DNA of 47,397 nt from a bacterium. Lineage in GTDB: Bacteria > Calditrichota > Calditrichia > RBG-13-44-9. Under the pieces are notes generated by a model. It ran no database searches. It was not told the origin of the DNA and saw nothing but the letters and a program-made list of their open reading frames with translations. Position 1 is the stretch's first letter. Each line of letters starts with the position of its first letter. The position numbers and the translations under genes are program-made. Below, piece after piece: positions 7,708 through 16,575 of the stretch. The stretch spans positions 3,269,817-3,317,213 of the forward strand of contig CP070707.1 in NCBI GenBank assembly GCA_020350205.1. The letters are read 5' to 3'.

Positions 7708-9573
7708 ATGGCCAAAGCAAAAAAATCTCAGCCAGAGAAATTCGAGTTTCGTGCGGAAATGAAACAATTACTCCATTTAATCGTGCATTCTCTTTACACT
7801 CATCCGGAAATATTTCTGCGCGAACTTATCTCTAATTCTTCAGATGCCCTCAATAAAATTCGATTTCGGGGACTCACAGACAAAAATATCCTGGATCCCA
7901 ATGCTGATTTAAAAATCACAATTACGCTTGATGAAAAGAAAAATCAATTCAGCATCGAAGATACCGGTATTGGAATGACAAAAGACGAATTAATCAATGA
8001 AATTGGCACTGTGGCGCATTCAGGCACCCTGGAATTTTTACAGAAACTCTCCAAAGAAAAGAAACCTCTTGATGGTCAGTTAATCGGGCAGTTTGGGGTT
8101 GGATTTTATTCAGTATTTATGGTGACCGATGAAGTGACGATAGAAACACGTTATGCTGAAGCCGATTCGAAGGGATATCGCTGGACGTCCAAAGGTGAAG
8201 GAACCTTCTCCATAGAAGAAATTGACCGTAAACAACGGGGTACTAAAATTTTATTCACCTTGAAAGAGGAAGCAAAAGAATTCGCAGAGGAGTATCGGAT
8301 AAAGGATGTGATTCGAAAATATTCAAATTTCGTGGATTTTCCGATTTATGTGGATAAAGAGCAGGTAAACCGGGTAACAGCCCTATGGCAAAAACAAAAA
8401 AGTGAGCTCAAAAAGGAGGAATTGGATGAATTCTATAAGTTTCTTTCCAATGACTTTCAGCCTCCCGCAGGTTTCATGCATTTCAATATTGAAGGTGCTG
8501 TGAATTTTAAATCCTTGATTTTTATCCCTGATACTGCCCCCCCAACCTTTTTCAGGGAAGATCTGGAAAAAACGGTGCATCTTTATTCTAATAAAATCTT
8601 TATTCAGGATAATGCCAAGGAACTACTGCCCGAATACCTCCGTTTTGTGAAAGGAGTAGTTGATACTGAAGACCTTCCGCTCAATGTATCCCGGGAGTGG
8701 GTTCAAAATAGTCCGGTAATAGCGAAAATTAAAAACACCCTGGTATCGAAGATTCTGGGTTTTCTGGAGGAGTGGTCAAAAACCGAACCGGAAAAATTTA
8801 AGAAATTTCACCAGAATTTTGGTCCCCTCTTTAAGACCGGTATCAATACGGACTTTACCAATCGAGATAAAATAATAGATTTATTACGTTTTGAATCGAC
8901 GGTCACTGAAAAAGATCAGTTTACGTCCCTGAAAAATTATGTTTCCCGGATGAAAGATAATCAGAAGGAAATTTACTATCTGACAGGTGAGAATATGGAT
9001 ATAATCAAGCGCAGTCCCAACCTGGAATACTTTCGCGAAAAAGACATCGAGGTACTGCTCCTAACCGATCCGGTAGACATCTTTATCATCCCCTCAATTC
9101 CGGAGTACGATAAAAAACCGCTTAAGTCCATTGAAAAAGCAGACATCGATATGGATGTGGATGACAAAAACCGGGAAGAGGCGCTGAATGAAAATTTATC
9201 GAAGTCCCTTATTGATGTTTTTAAGGAAACACTGGGGGATAAAGTGGAGGATGTCATTGAATCAAAAAGACTGGTCGATTCACCCGCGACTCTGGTCAGT
9301 GGAAAAGAGGCTTTGGATAGTTCAATGGAGCGGATGATGAAATATATGGATAAAGATTTTACCGGATCAAAGAAAATTCTGGAAATAAATACCCGGCATC
9401 CTCTGATAAAGAATCTATCACGCATCAATATGGTGGACAGCAAAAGCACTATTCTGAGAGATTGTATTGTGCAGCTTTACGAGGGAATCCAGGTTTTAAA
9501 TCAAAATCTTGAATCACCAGGTGAATTCATTAAAAGAATGACCGAGATTATGGTGAAAGCAACCGAGAAATAA
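7708..9573 (+). CDS. htpG: Hsp90-family molecular chaperone HtpG
   Basis: This is the bacterial Hsp90, an ATP-driven homodimeric cytoplasmic chaperone. The 621 aa match the family. The N-terminal GHKL ATPase domain shows LRELISNSSDALNKIRF near residue 40 (Asn for Mg2+), DTGIGMT near residue 90 and GQFGVGFYSVFMV near residue 130. The middle domain carries LPLNVSREWVQ with the conserved Arg that contacts ATP. The C-terminal dimerisation domain ends near the stop without a eukaryotic MEEVD tail. The ribosome binding site AGGAG is 7-11 bases before the ATG. A perfect CIRCE operator was not found upstream, so heat regulation is not evident. A hairpin terminator follows the gene. Confidence 0.97.
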   Translation: MAKAKKSQPEKFEFRAEMKQLLHLIVHSLYTHPEIFLRELISNSSDALNKIRFRGLTDKNILDPNADLKITITLDEKKNQFSIEDTGIGMTKDELINEIGTVAHSGTLEFLQKLSKEKKPLDGQLIGQFGVGFYSVFMVTDEVTIETRYAEADSKGYRWTSKGEGTFSIEEIDRKQRGTKILFTLKEEAKEFAEEYRIKDVIRKYSNFVDFPIYVDKEQVNRVTALWQKQKSELKKEELDEFYKFLSNDFQPPAGFMHFNIEGAVNFKSLIFIPDTAPPTFFREDLEKTVHLYSNKIFIQDNAKELLPEYLRFVKGVVDTEDLPLNVSREWVQNSPVIAKIKNTLVSKILGFLEEWSKTEPEKFKKFHQNFGPLFKTGINTDFTNRDKIIDLLRFESTVTEKDQFTSLKNYVSRMKDNQKEIYYLTGENMDIIKRSPNLEYFREKDIEVLLLTDPVDIFIIPSIPEYDKKPLKSIEKADIDMDVDDKNREEALNENLSKSLIDVFKETLGDKVEDVIESKRLVDSPATLVSGKEALDSSMERMMKYMDKDFTGSKKILEINTRHPLIKNLSRINMVDSKSTILRDCIVQLYEGIQVLNQNLESPGEFIKRMTEIMVKATEK

Positions 9574-9647
9574 AGACGGAAATTCATGCTCAAACAGACG
9601 GTAAATAAAGTAGCCAATACTTTTGATAGAGAAATGTTTTCAGATAA

Positions 9648-9681
9648 AAAGGGGGAACGACCAACAAAATGTTCCCCTTTT
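9648..9681. terminator. Bidirectional rho-independent terminator between htpG and the M49 peptidase gene
   Basis: An 11-bp stem (AAAGGGGGAAC with GTTCCCCTTTT, one G-U pair) encloses a 12-base loop. On the plus strand it is followed by a T-rich TTTATTTAT run; on the minus strand it is followed by TTTTT. It lies between the converging ends of htpG (9573) and the M49 gene (9706), so it can serve both. Confidence 0.8.
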
Positions 9682-9705
9682 ATTTATGCATTTACTTAGG
9701 AACCA

Positions 9706-11367
9706 CTACATTATTTTATCAATCTGATAGACAGGTTTAATGTCAACCGGGAGATCAACAAGTTTATCCTTGAGAATTTTCATGCTGGGAGATTCCACAG
9801 CATAGGATTCAATAAGTCTTTTTGCAGATTCATAATCCCCGGTCGCCTGCAGAGTTAGCACTTCAGTAGCCAACAGTTCCAATACATCGTAAACCTTATC
9901 AAAATCTACCCGAACCTTCAAGGTTTTTTCATCGAAGATATAGCCGCCTTTTTCCAGCAGATAATTATATATAATCGCATTACCGGCTCCATGTGCCTCA
10001 CCAATACCAAATCTTACCGAACGGAAAATTCCGGCCAGAAAAGTGGCCCAGGTTTGTTTTTCCATAGATTCCGGAAACTCACCTTTCCTGATCATAAATA
10101 TGATATTATACATCCCCAGAATATCCGCCTTACACTCTTCGATACTGGAATAGGTTTCTTTCAACTCGATTTTCACTTCAGTCTCCTTCCCATCCACCTG
10201 AATAAATCCAGGTCCAACTCCGTGGGACATCTCATGCATCAGAACATGGTTGAAGAATGCATCAAAAGTTACCTGGGGCAGCTGTTCTTCAGCAAGAACC
10301 TGGGCCGCGATAGGTACCAGAATCTGCTGGAATTTTGCCTGATTCACATTTTTCAACATCACCTTTTTTGAACCTTTTGCTTTCCGAACCCGCTCATCAT
10401 TGGGCAGATTAAAAGCAATAGTTTGCACACCGGCCTTGGTATCACCTGCCGTGTACACTTCCTGGGCTACCACAATTGGGGATTCGGAACCTCTTTCAAA
10501 ATTTTTATATTCATCCGGAATGGGCAAATTCTTTTCAATATCTATCAGGTAACTTCCGAATTTTGCTAACTTTTTACTCTCTTCAGGATCGCGAAGTGTA
10601 ATAAAGCATTCAAACGCGGCCTTATAGTTGAAAAGTTCATCCTCGTACACTTCGTAAGGGCCGATCACAACTTCGATCAGATGATCTTTCAGATCCATCC
10701 AGGCCATATCACTCTCATAGTAATCATTACTCAGGAATGCAGCTGCTCTTTTAATTAAATAATCTTTCAATGTCGGATTATCCGCAAATTCTGCTGCTTT
10801 CTGGAGATAATCTGCGGCTTTCTGAAGATCTTCTCCGAAATATTCCGAATAGGGTATCGCAACCAAACCACCATTATCCCGACGAATCACCGTAAATTCC
10901 GAACTGAAATCTTTCTTTGATTCCGGATTATCCGAAATCCATTGTAGAAATTCCTCCTTAGTCATATCCTCCGGATAGAAATTAGCCCCTTTAGGTTTTG
11001 AATGGTCTCCGTAAAACGGCATATTATGATCCAATCGGTCAAATGGCCCGAACATAATTGTAAAATATTGCAGACGAAGTGCATCCAGTTCAGTCGCGGA
11101 TGACCTTAGTTCTTCCCGGATTTGCAGATTTTGTGAATAGACCTGTTTTAAAAATATCTCATCCATGATAAGGGCTGCCTGATACAGATTTTCCATAACC
11201 TTGGCCTGCCTTTGGTCCAGCAGGGAGGCATCATAGCTGATTTCGGTAGGTACAAATTGACTGATTTTCTCTTTTAACATGTTTCCTTCACCTCCTGCAG
11301 GCTGTTCACAACTGACTAAAAATAAAAAAACAATTAATGGTGTCATTCCAACTATTGTCCTTTTCAT
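9706..11367 (-). CDS. M49-family dipeptidyl peptidase III-like zinc lipoprotein
   Basis: This zinc metallopeptidase of family M49 (dipeptidyl peptidase III) removes dipeptides from peptide N-termini. The zinc site is HEMSH at residues 378-382 and EECKAD from residue 410, giving the third ligand. The motif is the pentapeptide HExxH form rather than the HEXXGH hexapeptide usual in M49; I know this variant from Caldithrix abyssi DPP III (HEISH). The N-terminus is a lipoprotein signal peptide ending in the lipobox LVSC, so the enzyme should sit in the periplasm or outer membrane, whereas most DPP III are cytosolic. I start at the second ATG (11367), since GGAGAG lies 4 bases before it; the first ATG is at 11379. 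Length of 553 aa fits bacterial M49. The gene is monocistronic as far as can be seen. Confidence 0.88.
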   Translation of the reverse strand: MKRTIVGMTPLIVFLFLVSCEQPAGGEGNMLKEKISQFVPTEISYDASLLDQRQAKVMENLYQAALIMDEIFLKQVYSQNLQIREELRSSATELDALRLQYFTIMFGPFDRLDHNMPFYGDHSKPKGANFYPEDMTKEEFLQWISDNPESKKDFSSEFTVIRRDNGGLVAIPYSEYFGEDLQKAADYLQKAAEFADNPTLKDYLIKRAAAFLSNDYYESDMAWMDLKDHLIEVVIGPYEVYEDELFNYKAAFECFITLRDPEESKKLAKFGSYLIDIEKNLPIPDEYKNFERGSESPIVVAQEVYTAGDTKAGVQTIAFNLPNDERVRKAKGSKKVMLKNVNQAKFQQILVPIAAQVLAEEQLPQVTFDAFFNHVLMHEMSHGVGPGFIQVDGKETEVKIELKETYSSIEECKADILGMYNIIFMIRKGEFPESMEKQTWATFLAGIFRSVRFGIGEAHGAGNAIIYNYLLEKGGYIFDEKTLKVRVDFDKVYDVLELLATEVLTLQATGDYESAKRLIESYAVESPSMKILKDKLVDLPVDIKPVYQIDKIM

Positions 11368-11560
11368 GGCACTCTCCATTGATTGATGTATTTTGAAAAT
11401 CTTTACACAAAGTCACAAAGAAAAAGTTTTATCATGGCCCACAATTGAAATTTTTTAAATATTTCCTAATCATACTGTTTGAACTGCTTAGTTCAGAGAC
11501 CAACAAGAAATGCTGAAGTAATTTTACAGTTTTTACACCACCTATGATGCATAGCTGAAT

Positions 11561-12334
11561 CTAATATCGAAAATGTTTAATTTCCTCTCCCTGCTCCTCA
11601 ATCTCCGTCATAGCTTCAATCCCAATTTTCAGATGCAGGTCTGTAAATTTTTCAGTTATCAAACGATCTGATGCTTCAGTTTTCACTCCTTCCGGCACCA
11701 TAGGCATATCAGATACCAGTAATAACGCTCCCCGTGAAATCTCGTTGGCATGTCCCACGATGAACAGAGTTGCCGTTTCCATATCAATACCGATGGCTGA
11801 TAGCCTTCCCAAATAGGCTTTAAAATGATCATCCCACTCCCACAACCGACGATTGGTCGAATAAACCACGCCTGTACGATATTCCAAATTATACTGTATT
11901 AATTTATTGGATACAAACTTGTGCAGTTTAAAGGAGGGTAAGGCCGGTACCTCCGGAGGAAAATAATCATTACTGGTCCCCTCTCCCCGAATAGCGGCAA
12001 TGGGCAGAAGAAAATGACCGATTTCAGTGGAAGATTTCAATCCTCCACATTTCCCAAGAAAAAGCACTCCCTTGGGTTTCCGGGCAATAAGTAAATCCAT
12101 GATGGTTGCTGCATTGGCCGAACCCATTCCAAAATTGATGATGGATAAACCATGGCTATTGGTACAAACCTGCATGGGTCTGCCATATCCCTTAATGTCT
12201 TCTTTGAAGTGTTCCGCAAATTCCTGCACATAATTATAGAAATTTGTCAGCAGGATGTAATCACCAATTTCATCAATACTGGCACCCGTGTATCGTGGTA
12301 ACCAGTTTTTAGCAATTTCAAGTTTAGTTTTCAT
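11561..12334 (-). CDS. amn: AMP nucleosidase (short form)
   Basis: The enzyme splits AMP into adenine and ribose 5-phosphate and belongs to the purine nucleoside phosphorylase/MTA nucleosidase fold. At 257 aa it is the short form, typical of the Bacteroidetes/FCB side, without the regulatory N-terminal half of E. coli Amn. Recognisable segments are the N-terminal ARNWLPRYTG-like 'AKNWLPRYTGASIDEIGDYILLTNF', GVLFLGKCGGLKSS (phosphate/ribose loop), RGEGTSNDYFPPEVPALPSF and the substrate-binding IGIDMETATLF. The ribosome binding site AGAGGAAAA is upstream of the ATG. It stands alone between the M49 peptidase and the phosphoesterase gene, with no terminator obvious. Together with PPK2 upstream in the window it gives two AMP-consuming activities. 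Confidence 0.9.
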   Translation of the reverse strand: MKTKLEIAKNWLPRYTGASIDEIGDYILLTNFYNYVQEFAEHFKEDIKGYGRPMQVCTNSHGLSIINFGMGSANAATIMDLLIARKPKGVLFLGKCGGLKSSTEIGHFLLPIAAIRGEGTSNDYFPPEVPALPSFKLHKFVSNKLIQYNLEYRTGVVYSTNRRLWEWDDHFKAYLGRLSAIGIDMETATLFIVGHANEISRGALLLVSDMPMVPEGVKTEASDRLITEKFTDLHLKIGIEAMTEIEEQGEEIKHFRY

Positions 12335-12555
12335 AGGAAAAATTTTCCTCTTAACTCAATCAATATTCACCTCATGTTGTCAATTGATTCCTGAAACCAA
12401 ACATTCAGAAACTGTCCCACTTTACGGAGTAAAATATAGAAATTAATTGGGCGGCATGCCATCTGTAAAATAGAGAACCGGACCTGAGAATTTTATATAA
12501 TGAGAGGTTTATATTCAAGAGAGCTATGATTACGTTAACATTCGGGTTGAGAAAA

Positions 12556-13722
12556 TTAACGACTCCAAATTACTTTTTGAAAAACAACCTTTCCATCCGG
12601 TGGTTCGATGACTTGAAGTATAATCCGGCCATCATCTACAACATCCAATACCATGAATCCGGCATGGGAATAGGCAAACAGGGTGTTTGGACTATCAGTA
12701 ATTGGAGAAATTTTTGGAATAGAGCCAGCCCCGCTGACCAGCAGATATTGAACTGACGTTCCTTCCAGAACTTCCAGGTTATGTTCATGTCCCGATGCAT
12801 AAATAAGTGGTTTTTTATCTCTGAAAAGATCATTAAGCGCCTGGATAAACCGCTTATAATTCGAACCAACAAAATCCTGATTGTTTTTAACCAGGTAAGT
12901 CCGACTAAATGGGTAAAGAGAGCCGACTACTGGCAGGGGAAGATAGCACCAAGATACCAAACGGGTAAGAGGAAATAGATGATCCTGCCAATCGAAAAAT
13001 CCCCCATGCGGTCCATGGGATTCTATCGGATGATGAGTTAACACCATGATCGGTTTATTCACATCATCCTGGAGAAGCTGACCAAAATTTGCCAGAAATT
13101 CATCCTCACTGAAGGAGGGACAGTCTGCCGGCCAGTCAATCTTATCATTGAGCCAGTGATTTGAATCGAATATGATCACCCTTATAGATCTGGTGTCCAT
13201 ATATACTGGACCCGGACAGGCATTATCCGGAAGAAAAGCATTTTCCTGCTGCAGAGTTTCAAGTACAATTCTTTCCTGTTTCAACAGAGCTTCCCTTCCC
13301 CCTTCACCGCCTCTTCCCCAGTCATGATTCCCGGGCATAAAAGTACCTTTTACACCACTGGCCTGGATGACCTCCAACTGTGCATAAAGGTATTTTTCCG
13401 CAGTTTTAATAGATTGGGGATCATCCTCATCGAGTCCCCGAGGATAAATATTATCCCCCAGGAAAAAAACATGTGTTTTAGAAGGATCTTTTATGCACCA
13501 TTGTGACAAGCTGGATAAGAGCGGATCGTTCTCAATCGTCCCTCCTGCATCTCCAATTAAAATAATTCTTTCCTTCAGGGTCTGATTGTCAGAAAGGAAC
13601 CCTGAAGGTCTGGATATATCCGCCCGGTAATAGGGCTTAGAGTGGCTGCATCCATTAAAATTGCCACCAAACAGTAACAGGTTAATAAATAAATATAGGA
13701 TAATTCCTGATAAACTTTTCAT
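12556..13722 (-). CDS. Calcineurin-like metallophosphoesterase, predicted lipoprotein
   Basis: The protein is a secreted dinuclear-metal phosphoesterase with a purple-acid-phosphatase-like motif set. It shows ILIGDAGG near residue 55, FFLGDNIYPRG near 85, MPGNHDWGRGGEGG near 128, LTHHPIESHGPHGG near 225 and ASGHEHNLEVL near 308, giving the conserved D, N and H metal ligands. The N-terminus is a hydrophobic signal peptide with a likely lipobox NGC at about residue 25, so it is probably anchored in the cell envelope. Length is 388 aa. The substrate (phosphomonoester or diester) is not readable from sequence. It lies downstream of ccmF but behind a strong terminator, so it is probably a separate transcription unit. 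Confidence 0.86.
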   Translation of the reverse strand: MKSLSGIILYLFINLLLFGGNFNGCSHSKPYYRADISRPSGFLSDNQTLKERIILIGDAGGTIENDPLLSSLSQWCIKDPSKTHVFFLGDNIYPRGLDEDDPQSIKTAEKYLYAQLEVIQASGVKGTFMPGNHDWGRGGEGGREALLKQERIVLETLQQENAFLPDNACPGPVYMDTRSIRVIIFDSNHWLNDKIDWPADCPSFSEDEFLANFGQLLQDDVNKPIMVLTHHPIESHGPHGGFFDWQDHLFPLTRLVSWCYLPLPVVGSLYPFSRTYLVKNNQDFVGSNYKRFIQALNDLFRDKKPLIYASGHEHNLEVLEGTSVQYLLVSGAGSIPKISPITDSPNTLFAYSHAGFMVLDVVDDGRIILQVIEPPDGKVVFQKVIWSR

Positions 13723-13740
13723 CGTACCTGCTTTGAAGGA

Positions 13741-13772
13741 AATAAAAAAGGCTGTTCAAGAAAACAGCCTTT
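13741..13772 (-). terminator. Rho-independent terminator of the ccm operon
   Basis: On the minus strand a 10-bp perfect stem AAAGGCTGTT / AACAGCCTTT with a six-base loop is followed by TTTATT. It lies 18 bases past the end of ccmF and 19 bases before the phosphoesterase start, so it should close the cytochrome c maturation operon. Confidence 0.85.
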
Positions 13773-13789
13773 CGGTATTTCTATTTCAA

Positions 13790-16009
13790 CTATTTCTTTT
13801 TCCTGGTCCGATCCACCCAGCTGATAGTCAGGCCGGCGATTAGAACTATACATCCGAACCAGAGAATACTTATCAGAGGTTTTTCACTCACTTCGATGGA
13901 TAATACATCTTTGGGTTCATCTTCATTTTCTGGTCCGCCTTCCACTACCAGTAATATACGACCCTCGTTTGCATCAATCGATTCCAGATGAAGTTTATAA
14001 GGAGTATCCGGTATACTCACCTCACTTCCCTGCAGTTTTCCATTCTCCATCCAGATTGCAGGTTGAACCGTAATTTCTTTCTCATAATTCTCCTGCGAGA
14101 GGGTTACTGTTAAATCCGCTTTTACGGCCATTGGAGACTGATCCATATGCTCACCCACCACGAAACGGTTAAAGGTGATATTCAGCCCATCCACTTCCTT
14201 GGTTTCACTTTTCGCCAGTTCCAGCTGGTGCAGATGCTGAGTTTGACCGGGTATAAATGAGATTGGAGAGATGTAGATATCCTTGTTTATCCCGACTTTT
14301 ACATGCGGTGAAAGCATGTAGCTCTGGGTGTATTCACTAAAATAGAATTGAGGATCAGCTTCGTAACTGCCATCCTGTCTTTTTACAATCAGTTTCGCAC
14401 GATCTTTTCCATCGGCGCGTTGTTCAAAGTCTACAAATTGAATGTCATATCCGAACTTGGTAGATTGAAACTGACCTGCGGGCAGTGTTATCTTTTCACT
14501 CTGATTGTACATTGAGGAGGTGATGATACCAATGATCATGAAACCGATTCCGATGTGAGAGAGATAAGCGCCTCCCTTGGAAGGTAATGTTGTAATGAGA
14601 CGAAAGGCCACAATACTGTTAATGATCACTACAAAAGAGGACAGGAAGACCAGGATAATAGAGACCGGCTTATTGAGGCCAAATGTCACACCAATCACAG
14701 TAATGAGCAGTGAAATAGCGGCACCAATCAGCAGATTCCTTTTCTCTCTCAGCTGGGAGACCTTCCATATTAGAACCGGGGCAATGGCCATGCTGAACAG
14801 CATAAAGATGGCAACCGGGATACTGATGGTGTTGTAAAAGTTGATTGACACATTGGCCGGTTCTCCAATCAGACCGGTGTAAATAGGAGAGGATGTCCCG
14901 ATAAATACCATGATGCCGGTAAAGAGAAGGGACATCATTCCAATAAGAATAAATGTTTCTCTACTAAAGATACCTTCGGCAAATTTCGGACTTTTTATTT
15001 CTTTAAAGGATTTTACAAAGTAATACAGAAACATGCCGGAAAAAAGAGCCACGAAGGTAATCAGGTAGAGATTGAGATCCGATGCCGCAAATGAATGGAC
15101 AGAAAAATCTGCCAAAACCCCGGAGCGGGTGAGAAATGATCCCCAGAGAACCGAAATAAAACCGAGACCCCCCAGAAAGAGATTAGTTTTCGCCAATCCA
15201 TTTTGACGTATTTGAATTATGATACCATGCAGGAGTACTGCCATAAATAACCAGGGAACAAAAGAAGCATTTTCAACCGGATCCCAGGCCCAATATCCGC
15301 CCCAGCCCAGGGTCACGTAGGACCAGTATCCACCCATGATGATACCGGTACCCAAAAACAGGGTTGAAAAGATGACCCATGGTCTGGCATCGATCACCCA
15401 TTGATCAAATTTTCGCTTGACCATGGCATTCATCGCAAATGCAAAAGCCAGTACAGTAGAACTATATCCAACAAACATAATCGGTGGATGAATAATCATC
15501 CAGGGATTTTGTAACAGCGGATTCAGACTGGCACCATCCCTTGGTATAAATCCAACCGGTACATCCGCATGGGTATGCCAGATCATGGCGAAGGGGCTTT
15601 TCTTTAAAAGAATTAAAAGCAAAAATGCCTGGACCAGCATAACAAAAAACATTACCAGAGGTTCCCGACGGGTGGTGGTCTTCATCAAAACCATTCCAAA
15701 AAAAGTTCCAAAAAGCAACCACAACAGGAATGTCCCCTCCTGTCCTGCCCAAAAAGTAGAGATCAGGTAATAGGTTGACAATTGGAGAGAGGTATAGCTA
15801 TAAACATAGTTCAGCTGAAAATTATTTGTAAAAATATGATAATACAGAAGCACCACTGAAAAAACGATTGCAGCTCCCATAACAGCAAAGGACCGATGAG
15901 CCAGACTTAAAAAGCGCTCGTCTTCGTCACGGTAGAACAGCCAGAAAGCTGCAGCGGAGACTGAAGCGGCGACAAAAGCAATGGAAATGGCAAAAATTCC
16001 GCTAATCAT
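13790..16009 (-). CDS. ccmF: Cytochrome c heme lyase subunit CcmF
   Basis: CcmF is the inner-membrane heme lyase that takes heme from CcmE and attaches it to apocytochrome c outside the cytoplasm. The 739-aa protein has about 14-15 membrane segments and the WWD heme-handling domain WGGYWAWDPVENASFVPW near residue 235. HTHADVPVGFIPRDG and the conserved WMIIHPPIMFVGY stretch precede it. A large periplasmic region sits near the C-terminus, before the last transmembrane helix, as in the family. I start at 16009, where ATG overlaps the ccmE stop as ATGA with GGAGTGG just upstream; the open frame continues 12 codons further inside ccmE. It is the last gene of the operon. Confidence 0.96.
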   Translation of the reverse strand: MISGIFAISIAFVAASVSAAAFWLFYRDEDERFLSLAHRSFAVMGAAIVFSVVLLYYHIFTNNFQLNYVYSYTSLQLSTYYLISTFWAGQEGTFLLWLLFGTFFGMVLMKTTTRREPLVMFFVMLVQAFLLLILLKKSPFAMIWHTHADVPVGFIPRDGASLNPLLQNPWMIIHPPIMFVGYSSTVLAFAFAMNAMVKRKFDQWVIDARPWVIFSTLFLGTGIIMGGYWSYVTLGWGGYWAWDPVENASFVPWLFMAVLLHGIIIQIRQNGLAKTNLFLGGLGFISVLWGSFLTRSGVLADFSVHSFAASDLNLYLITFVALFSGMFLYYFVKSFKEIKSPKFAEGIFSRETFILIGMMSLLFTGIMVFIGTSSPIYTGLIGEPANVSINFYNTISIPVAIFMLFSMAIAPVLIWKVSQLREKRNLLIGAAISLLITVIGVTFGLNKPVSIILVFLSSFVVIINSIVAFRLITTLPSKGGAYLSHIGIGFMIIGIITSSMYNQSEKITLPAGQFQSTKFGYDIQFVDFEQRADGKDRAKLIVKRQDGSYEADPQFYFSEYTQSYMLSPHVKVGINKDIYISPISFIPGQTQHLHQLELAKSETKEVDGLNITFNRFVVGEHMDQSPMAVKADLTVTLSQENYEKEITVQPAIWMENGKLQGSEVSIPDTPYKLHLESIDANEGRILLVVEGGPENEDEPKDVLSIEVSEKPLISILWFGCIVLIAGLTISWVDRTRKKK

Positions 16010-16380
16010 ATTTCCACTCCTTCCGCCTGGTATTTGGAAGGACACTTCACCAGAAGTTGTTCTGCTTCAAAATGACCCTGAGTATAGCGACCAATCACCA
16101 CAATTTCTTCAGCCTGTTCCAGGTTGGCCGGTTTTACACCATGATAAATGACATCAAACTGTTCACCCTTATCATCGGCCATTTTAAAGGTAAACACCTT
16201 CTTCTCCACATCAAATTTTTCGCTTCCTGCGACCCGTTGCCCTTTAACCTGTACGACTTTGTTGCTTTTTTTGGCATCGTCAAGCGAAACATAAGGCGTG
16301 AGGGACTTACTTAAATTGATTGCCGCAAATGCTACAAAACCGACAATAATTAATATTCCAACTATATATTTAATCTTCAT
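16006..16380 (-). CDS. ccmE: Heme chaperone CcmE, Cys-type (CxxxY)
   Basis: CcmE is a membrane-anchored beta-barrel (OB-fold) that binds heme covalently and hands it to CcmF. The protein is 124 aa with one N-terminal membrane helix (residues 5-24) and the barrel segments VQVKGQRV, VFTFKMADDKGEQFDVIYHG and EEIVVIGRYTQGHFEAEQLLVKCPSKY. In E. coli the heme is bound by His in HxxxY. Here the residue in that place is Cys113, giving CPSKY (CxxxY), the variant known from Desulfovibrio and some archaea in 'System I*'. The neighbouring ccmABCDF genes confirm the identity. Its stop overlaps the ccmF start. Confidence 0.93.
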   Translation of the reverse strand: MKIKYIVGILIIVGFVAFAAINLSKSLTPYVSLDDAKKSNKVVQVKGQRVAGSEKFDVEKKVFTFKMADDKGEQFDVIYHGVKPANLEQAEEIVVIGRYTQGHFEAEQLLVKCPSKYQAEGVEI

Positions 16381-16415
16381 GTGAGTCCTCCGTTTTTGAA
16401 TAAAGAATGATTTGT

Positions 16416-16559
16416 CTAACGCTGCTTTGGAGATAAATCTTCACTGAAATCCATTTTTTGTTTAACTTTTTTCAATACCCTATCCAGGTGCAACAAATAG
16501 AAAAAGATTCCACCCCAGATGAGCAAACATATGATGAGAACTACATATATATCAGCCAT
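16416..16559 (-). CDS. ccmD: Small CcmD-like membrane protein
   Basis: A 47-residue protein with one transmembrane helix (about residues 4-24) followed by a positively charged cytoplasmic-type segment LDRVLKKVKQKM. This is the pattern of CcmD, which helps release holo-CcmE from the CcmABC complex. Sequence conservation of CcmD is poor, so the call rests on size, topology and position between ccmC and ccmE. I chose the ATG at 16559 because AAAGGAT lies before it; the open frame extends to 16598 inside the ccmC end. The gap to ccmC is 16 bases and to ccmE 35 bases. Confidence 0.72.
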   Translation of the reverse strand: MADIYVVLIICLLIWGGIFFYLLHLDRVLKKVKQKMDFSEDLSPKQR

Positions 16560-16575
16560 TAAATTATCCTTTGGT

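Noticed and set aside
8976..9449. A 157-codon minus-strand frame inside htpG
   Set aside because: It overlaps conserved Hsp90 coding sequence and is rich in Ser/Arg without family motifs, a typical shadow frame.
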